Below are positions 7,469 to 11,764 of a stretch of 11,764 nucleotides of DNA, piece after piece; position 1 is the first letter of the stretch; each line of letters begins with the position of its first letter. The notes below the pieces were generated by a model, which was not told where the DNA came from, did no database searches, and saw only the letters and a program-made list of their open reading frames with translations. Source of the stretch: JBIKLM01 sp044375105 (lineage in GTDB: Bacteria; Planctomycetota; UBA1135; GCA-002686595); contig JBILNK010000138.1 of NCBI GenBank assembly GCA_044375105.1, positions 1 to 11,764 of the forward strand, given 5' to 3'. The position numbers and the translations under genes were made by a program.

Positions 7469-9391
7469 GTGTTCGCCCGGTCCGCCGCTCTCCTCTGCCT
7501 GGCCCTGCTGCCCGCGCCCGCGGCCCTCGGCCAGCGCGGCCAGCCGCCGCCTGCGCCGCCGGCGCGGGAGGCGCCAGCGCCCGCCGGACAGCCCCCGAGC
7601 GCAGCGGGCCAGCCCGCTCGCGGAAACGGCGCGGCAGGCCAGGCCCCCGGCGCTCCCGGGGCCCCGCCGGCGGCGGGCGCGCCGCCCGCGCAAGGCTCGC
7701 CCGAGCTGCCGGGCCCGATCCACAGCCTGCGCCGCTCCCAGCAGCGCCTGACCCAGGCCATCGAAAGCGCCGAACCCTGGTGGGCGCGCTGGGCCGGCCG
7801 GCCCGGGCTGGAAACCGCCGCGGGGCTGCGCGCGGGCCGCTCGGTGGCGATCTTCGAAGCCGACGTGCGCCAGGTGGAGCGCAGCCTGGCGCTGCTGCCG
7901 CCCGAGTTCCTACCGCCGCGCCAGCGCTTCGAGCACGCCGCGGCCCTGGCCTGCGCGACCGCTTGGCGCAGCTGGTGCGGTTTGGCCCCTTGGTCGCGGG
8001 ACCCGCGCTATTGGCTCGCACGCCTCGAAGCCGCGCTGCTCGAGCTGCCCGCGGAACCGCAGGGCCCCGCGTTGGTGGCCTGGCTCAAACGGGCCAAGCT
8101 GTTGCCCGAGCTGGTCGCCGAGGCCCGCGCGGCTCTGCGCGAGGCGCCCGCCGAGCTGCTGCCGAGCAGCCGGGCGCGGGCCCAGCGCTTGGCGGAGCGC
8201 GCCCGGCGGCTGCCGGCGGAGCTGCTCGATGAAAGCCAGAGCCCGGAGCTGCGGGCCGCGCTGCGCGAGGTGCTGGCGCTGGCCGGCGCGGCCGTGCAGG
8301 ACTTCGAGCGGCACCTGGAGCGGGACTGCGTGCCGACATCGACCCGCCGCAGTCTGGGCAGCGATCGCTTCGCCGCCTGGCTCCGCGCGGCGACCGGCAG
8401 CCGGGCCAGCCTCGAGAGCATCGAAGTGCGCCTCGAGCGCGAGCTGCTGGCCGTGCGCGAGCGCTTGGCGGCCCTGCCGGAGCCCGGGCCGCCCGCGCCG
8501 CCGGACGCCGCGCGCACGGGCCGCCTGCTGGCCGCGTTGCCCGGCGCCTTGGCGTCCCTGGGCCTCGCCGATTGGCCCGTGCCGCGCTTGCTCGGCGCCG
8601 AGCTGGTGGAGAGCGAGCCCGGGGCGCGCGCCCTGCGCCTGTGGCCCCGCGGCGGCGGGCTGGTGGCCGAGCTCCGGCGGCCGGACCCGACCTGGAGCGA
8701 GGCGCGGCGCCGCGCGCGCCTGCACGAACTCGGCCCGGCCGGCCTCAGCGCCGCGCTGCTGCTCGAGCTCTGGCCGGGCGGCTTGTGCCTCGAAGCCCTG
8801 GCGGCCGGCGCGCCCGCCCGCCAGCTGCGCGGCTGGCCCGATCCGATCGGCGCGCGCGGCGCCGGCTGGCTGCTGGCCGGCTGGGCACGCGAGCGCGGCC
8901 TGTTCGCGGAGGGCGCGCCCCTGGGCCCCCAGGTGGACGCGGCCCTTGAACGGCTCTGGCAGCGCGAGCTCTGCACGCTGTGGGCTGCTGTGCGGCTGCA
9001 GGCGCGCGAGCGGTCCTCCGAAGCCCTGGTCGATGAGCTGGGCATCCTGGTGGGCCTCGAACCCGCCGAGGCCCGCGAGCTGCTACTGGCCGTCGAGCTC
9101 GACCCTGCCGCGGGCATGTCGGCCTTGGTGGGCCTCGAATGGCTGGACCTATGGGCGGAGCGCCGGCAAGCCGCCGAGCTGCCCGCAGAGGCTCGCGCTG
9201 CCCTGGCGGCCCAGCTGGCCGCCGATCCGCGCCTGCGGGCGCCGCTGCTCGCCGGCGAGGTTCAAGCGCCGCCCGGGAACGCCGATACCGAAGCTCGGCC
9301 GCCGAGCGCGCCCGCGGGCAGCAAAACTTTCGTCCCCCCGGGCGCGACCGATCCGAGCCGCCCGCCGGCTTCGCGGCGGGACGGCGGCTGA
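7469..9391 (+). CDS. Exported DUF885-like protein with degenerate metal site (probable pseudo-peptidase)
   Basis: The 640-residue protein begins at a GTG with a signal peptide (MFARSAALLCLALLPAPAALG) and has no lipobox cysteine. A Pro/Ala/Gly-rich linker runs to about 80, a mainly helical Leu/Glu/Arg-rich body follows to about 600, and a Pro-rich tail ends it. The second half follows the order of DUF885 proteins: LELWPGG at 432-438 falls where the family has HExxPGH, AGWLLAGW at 465-472 where it has EGWALYxE, then a helical pair at about 496-530 (RLWQRELCTLW onward), and LDPAAGMSALVGLEWLDL at 544-561 where it has a PGQALSYxxG-type block. Both zinc histidines are replaced (Leu432, Gly438) while Glu433, Pro436 and Gly437 remain, so metallopeptidase activity is unlikely. 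The family call rests on motif order and spacing read by eye. It heads an operon with the NUDIX gene 11 bp downstream. Confidence 0.6.
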   Translation: MFARSAALLCLALLPAPAALGQRGQPPPAPPAREAPAPAGQPPSAAGQPARGNGAAGQAPGAPGAPPAAGAPPAQGSPELPGPIHSLRRSQQRLTQAIESAEPWWARWAGRPGLETAAGLRAGRSVAIFEADVRQVERSLALLPPEFLPPRQRFEHAAALACATAWRSWCGLAPWSRDPRYWLARLEAALLELPAEPQGPALVAWLKRAKLLPELVAEARAALREAPAELLPSSRARAQRLAERARRLPAELLDESQSPELRAALREVLALAGAAVQDFERHLERDCVPTSTRRSLGSDRFAAWLRAATGSRASLESIEVRLERELLAVRERLAALPEPGPPAPPDAARTGRLLAALPGALASLGLADWPVPRLLGAELVESEPGARALRLWPRGGGLVAELRRPDPTWSEARRRARLHELGPAGLSAALLLELWPGGLCLEALAAGAPARQLRGWPDPIGARGAGWLLAGWARERGLFAEGAPLGPQVDAALERLWQRELCTLWAAVRLQARERSSEALVDELGILVGLEPAEARELLLAVELDPAAGMSALVGLEWLDLWAERRQAAELPAEARAALAAQLAADPRLRAPLLAGEVQAPPGNADTEARPPSAPAGSKTFVPPGATDPSRPPASRRDGG

Positions 9392-9402
9392 TCGCCCGCT
9401 CC

Positions 9403-9879
9403 ATGTTCGACCCTCATCGAAGCCCAGACAAAGACGGCCCCGCGGACGAGCCCGGCCCGGGCGCCCTGATCCATCGCGTGCGGGTGTTCGTGTTCGGCTA
9501 TCGGGATGCGCGCCCGGATTACCTGCTGCTGCGCCGCGGCCCCGACCACGACAGCTTCTGGACGCCCCTGCAAGGCACGCTGGGCCTCGGCGAGCAGCTC
9601 GAAGGCGCCGTGCGCCGCGAAATCCTGGCCGAGATCGAGGGCCTCGTGCCCACCGACCTGATCGACCTGAACCTGGCCCCGTCCTTCACCCTGGGCGACG
9701 AGCGCGTGGTCGAGTGGACCTTCGCCTGCCGCGCCGCGGAGCCCAAGCGGGACCTCTGCCTGCAGCCCCCCTGGCTGCACCACCGCTGGCTCGAATTCGC
9801 TGCCGCCTTCCCGGCCCTCGAGCTCGACCACGACCGCGCCGCGATCCTGCGCCTGCACACGCTGCTGCACGAGAACTGA
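9403..9879 (+). CDS. NUDIX hydrolase with a non-canonical Nudix box, possibly NudB-like
   Basis: The 158-residue protein has a short Pro/Asp-rich N-terminus, then the Nudix fold: strand RVRVFVFGYR, LLLRRGPDHDSFWTPLQG, and the box at 58-80. The box keeps Gly58, Glu64, Arg72, Glu73 and Glu77 of G-x5-E-x7-RE-U-x-EE-x-GU, but the first Glu of the EE pair is Ala76 and the following Gly is Glu79. The layout (phosphate-side FW motif, VVEWTF strand, HHRWLEF near the end) resembles dihydroneopterin-triphosphate pyrophosphatase NudB more than other Nudix groups I know. That is a weak inference, made more attractive by folC close by. Nudix enzymes cleave nucleoside-diphosphate-type pyrophosphates in the cytoplasm. 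The ATG at 9403, 11 bp after the upstream stop, starts just before the domain. No Shine-Dalgarno is seen. Confidence 0.87.
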   Translation: MFDPHRSPDKDGPADEPGPGALIHRVRVFVFGYRDARPDYLLLRRGPDHDSFWTPLQGTLGLGEQLEGAVRREILAEIEGLVPTDLIDLNLAPSFTLGDERVVEWTFACRAAEPKRDLCLQPPWLHHRWLEFAAAFPALELDHDRAAILRLHTLLHEN

Positions 9880-10091
9880 ACGGGGCGCGCTTGTTATGCC
9901 TGGGCCGGGCCGGCAGTTCCCATCGCTGGCGATCCCGGGTTCTTTTGCGCGCGACCAACACCCTCCCACGGCGCCTGGCTTGGGTCGCGATCCCGGGGCC
10001 GCCCGAGCAGCCGGCCCGCCGCAGTTCGCATCGATCAACGCAGCGCTCTGCGAGTACGGACCGCGGAACGCCGCTCGGGCGTCGCCCTCAT

Positions 10092-11105
10092 TCAGGGCAG
10101 ATAGGGCAGCGCCCTGAGGCGCTCGGCGAAAATCGGTTCCAGGGCCGCTGCATGCGCAATGATCTGCTCGAGCAAGCCGCTCACCTCGGGGAAGTCCGAC
10201 CAGACGACCGAATAGAAGCCGTTCCAGGCCCGGCATTCGCGCGTCATGTTCGTGCCCATCAAGGGAAAACTCAGGCTCCAGAGGCGACGGGGCTCCGGGA
10301 TCTCGCGGGCCTTGAACGCGGCGGAGGGCGGGATCGCGATCGGGCCGAAGTTCAAGTAGCCACGGCGCGGCAGTGTGTAGGCATCCAGACCTTGGATATC
10401 TGCCTCGATCGCCTGGCGCTGGAGTTCTTGGAGTGGTCCCGCGAGATCGTTGACCACATAGAATTCCGTTTCCACCAATTCGAGCAGGTCCCTGTACTCA
10501 GGGCTCTGTTTGTCAACCTTGGATACGTTGCGCGGTCCCCAAGGTCCGCGAGGGCCCTGCCGAATAAGATCGGCGAGAGTCCCCTCGAAGTCGCCTGTCG
10601 CCGTGACCCCAAATGGAAAAAGGGTGTACGACACCATTTGACTTTGGTCTTTGAAATTCTCTAGGATCAGCCTGGGCAGCTCTTGCTCGATACAGGCTGC
10701 TGGATCCCCGAGATACCCGTCCCAGCCGCCGGTGGTGCCATCCAACTTGAAGGGTCCCCCGAAGCCACCGGCCTCCCAGTCTCCGCCCCAGTATTCCTGC
10801 ATGATCAGCCCCGGAAAGCGACCTCCGCCTTCGTAGGAGGCCAGACTGCGCGCCCAACGCTTGCGCTCGACGGCCGGAGTTGCAGGCTCTACGCTGGCCT
10901 CTTGCCGGGGAATCGCCTCCGTCTCCAAGGCGACCTCGGGAGCGACCTCCAACAGTCCCGCCGATTCTGGTGGGCTTGGCGGCTGCGCCGCCATCTGGGG
11001 AAGGAGCGCCTCCGTTCGGTGGTCGATCCAGTCGCGCAGCAGCCAGCCTGTCGCGACCAATCCCAGGGACACGACGGCCAGGGGCCAAGCGGAGGTTCGG
11101 TTCAT
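10092..11105 (-). CDS. N-terminally anchored protein of unknown function
   Basis: I do not recognise this 337-residue protein. It opens MNRTSAWPLAVVSLGLVATG with a hydrophobic segment at about 7-23 followed by arginine, which fits a signal anchor or uncleaved signal. An acidic Pro/Ala/Glu linker covers about 31-80. The globular part (about 84-337) is rich in aromatic and glycine residues: GGGRFPGLIMQEYWGGDWEA near 93-112, GGWDGYLGD at 126-134, FYVVNDLAGPLQELQ at 215-229 and RRGYLNFGPIAIPPSAAF at 247-264. There is one pair of cysteines (138 and 291). I see no catalytic motif. Base composition is visibly less GC-rich than the neighbours. The ATG at 11105 has AAAAGG ending 12 bases upstream as a weak ribosome binding site. 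It is transcribed toward the NUDIX gene, with a 212-bp gap. Confidence 0.8.
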   Translation of the reverse strand: MNRTSAWPLAVVSLGLVATGWLLRDWIDHRTEALLPQMAAQPPSPPESAGLLEVAPEVALETEAIPRQEASVEPATPAVERKRWARSLASYEGGGRFPGLIMQEYWGGDWEAGGFGGPFKLDGTTGGWDGYLGDPAACIEQELPRLILENFKDQSQMVSYTLFPFGVTATGDFEGTLADLIRQGPRGPWGPRNVSKVDKQSPEYRDLLELVETEFYVVNDLAGPLQELQRQAIEADIQGLDAYTLPRRGYLNFGPIAIPPSAAFKAREIPEPRRLWSLSFPLMGTNMTRECRAWNGFYSVVWSDFPEVSGLLEQIIAHAAALEPIFAERLRALPYLP

Positions 11106-11764
11106 GAGTTGCTCGGCCTTTTCGAGGAACTTCCGGAGCTAGGAACCTGCGCAGGATTCACTGGACGCACTGAGTGCAGGTGATCGTTGCGGACACACTG
11201 TGGGCGGTTCCGCCTGTGGGGCTCACGGACAAGAAGAAACTAGCCATAGAATGGCAGAAGAAGTTGGTCCGGTTGCTCGAGAGGATCGGAAGTTCGCGGG
11301 CGGCCTGGCTTGAACGTTAGCTCTGGGCTGCCCGGCACACAGACGGCTAGGGCATTGGAGTCGTAGATTGGGCGGGCTCAGCTTGGCGACGCCGTCTACA
11401 CCCCCCCCCCATATCTCGACACAAAGCACAAAGCTAGGAGTTCATGGGGAGCCGCTGTCGCTTTCGGGGCTTCTCAGGCCCTGGACGGGAGGCGCGACCG
11501 CTCTGGCGGGAGACCCGCTGGGCAGCGGACGGCACGACTCGCGAAGTGGATCGAGGCCATTCCTCGGCACCCTGCTTGCGGCAACAGGACCCGGCCCCTC
11601 CGTTTTCGGGCGTTCGGCTGCGGTCGAACCTGGGCGGGGCGCGACCCGGTTGCCCTCCGGTTCCCAGCGCGCCTGCGGCCGAGGGGGCCTTTGGGCTCGG
11701 GTGCGGTTGGTCGGGGCGGTGGCCCCTGCTTCTGAGGTCGGCTGGGGATCTGAGATAGGGACTG
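11106..11764. other. Gene-poor tail with no convincing coding region
   Basis: These 659 bases have lower GC in their first half and no frame with plausible protein character. The longest frames (11444-11758 +, 104 codons; 11223-11429 -, 68 codons) have irregular composition, rich in Arg, Gly, Pro, Cys and Trp, and no recognisable motif. The part nearest 11105 must contain the promoter of the 337-residue gene; it has short palindromes at 11146-11155, 11167-11177 and 11203-11214. A C10 run lies at 11401-11410, flanked by a 7-bp inverted repeat (11341-11347 with 11391-11397). It may be a decayed gene or the edge of a larger intergenic or mobile region beyond the window. Confidence 0.5.
11401..11410. 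repeat. Homopolymer run of ten C
   Basis: An uninterrupted C10 tract, G10 on the minus strand. Runs of this length slip readily in replication. It lies in a region with no supported gene, so no phase-variable frame can be assigned. Confidence 0.9.

Noticed and set aside
9929..9997. Direct repeat GCGATCCCGGG at 9929-9939 and 9987-9997 in the gap after the NUDIX gene
   Set aside because: Only 11 bp, with unrelated flanks, in GC-rich DNA where such matches arise by chance.
10108..10123. AGCGCC / GGCGCT hairpin near the 3' end of the 337-residue gene
   Set aside because: It lies inside the coding sequence, has only 6-bp arms and no T-tract, so I do not call it a terminator.
8229..10664. 811-codon plus-strand frame crossing the DUF885-like gene, the NUDIX gene and part of the 337-residue gene
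   Set aside because: It runs out of frame through two supported genes and across an intergenic gap, with Arg/Pro/Ser/Trp-rich low-complexity sequence.
11444..11758. 104-codon plus-strand frame with AGGAG just upstream
   Set aside because: The AGGAG is only about 3 bases from the ATG, composition is irregular (many Arg, Gly, Pro, Trp, Cys), and no motif is visible. It may be a decayed remnant but I cannot support it as a gene.

Overview
The window is a very GC-rich stretch of bacterial chromosome holding seven complete protein genes and the 3' end of an eighth, followed by about 660 bases in which I see no convincing gene. The organism is probably a Gram-negative-type bacterium with a large exported proteome. 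Planctomycetota is my best guess: GTG starts, almost no Shine-Dalgarno sequences, and a large membrane-anchored protein of carboxypeptidase-regulatory-like repeats followed by an Ala/Pro-rich linker. That placement is inference from style; no taxonomic marker gene is present in full.

Layout. The left edge is the C-terminal zinc-binding end of the ribosome-assembly GTPase RsgA (+). It converges on a 1112-residue N-terminally anchored beta-repeat protein (-, 272-3610), and the two stop codons are the outer ends of one inverted repeat. A 271-bp divergent gap leads to an exported S10-family serine carboxypeptidase (+, 3882-5447). This converges on a two-gene minus-strand unit: folC (6087-7340) followed 44 bp later by a 170-residue conserved-looking protein of unknown function (5530-6042), whose stop codon lies in a 12-bp perfect inverted repeat. 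A 127-bp divergent gap with three tandem 13-bp repeats separates folC from a plus-strand pair: an exported DUF885-like protein (7469-9391) and, 11 bp on, a NUDIX hydrolase (9403-9879). Last comes a minus-strand anchored protein of unknown function (10092-11105), visibly less GC-rich than the rest, and then the gene-poor tail with a C10 tract.

How the genes fit together. There are two housekeeping functions (RsgA for 30S assembly, FolC for folate polyglutamylation) set among envelope proteins. Four of the eight genes encode exported or anchored proteins with an Ala/Pro-rich segment just after the export signal. The NUDIX protein has some resemblance to dihydroneopterin-triphosphate pyrophosphatase, which would place it in the same pathway as the nearby folC, but its catalytic box is not canonical.

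The most unusual item is the DUF885-like protein. Its HExxPGH zinc motif reads LELWPGG at the same spacing, so it looks like a pseudo-peptidase. I found no CRISPR array, tRNA, rRNA, insertion sequence or phage gene, and nothing that amounts to a clear new multi-gene system.
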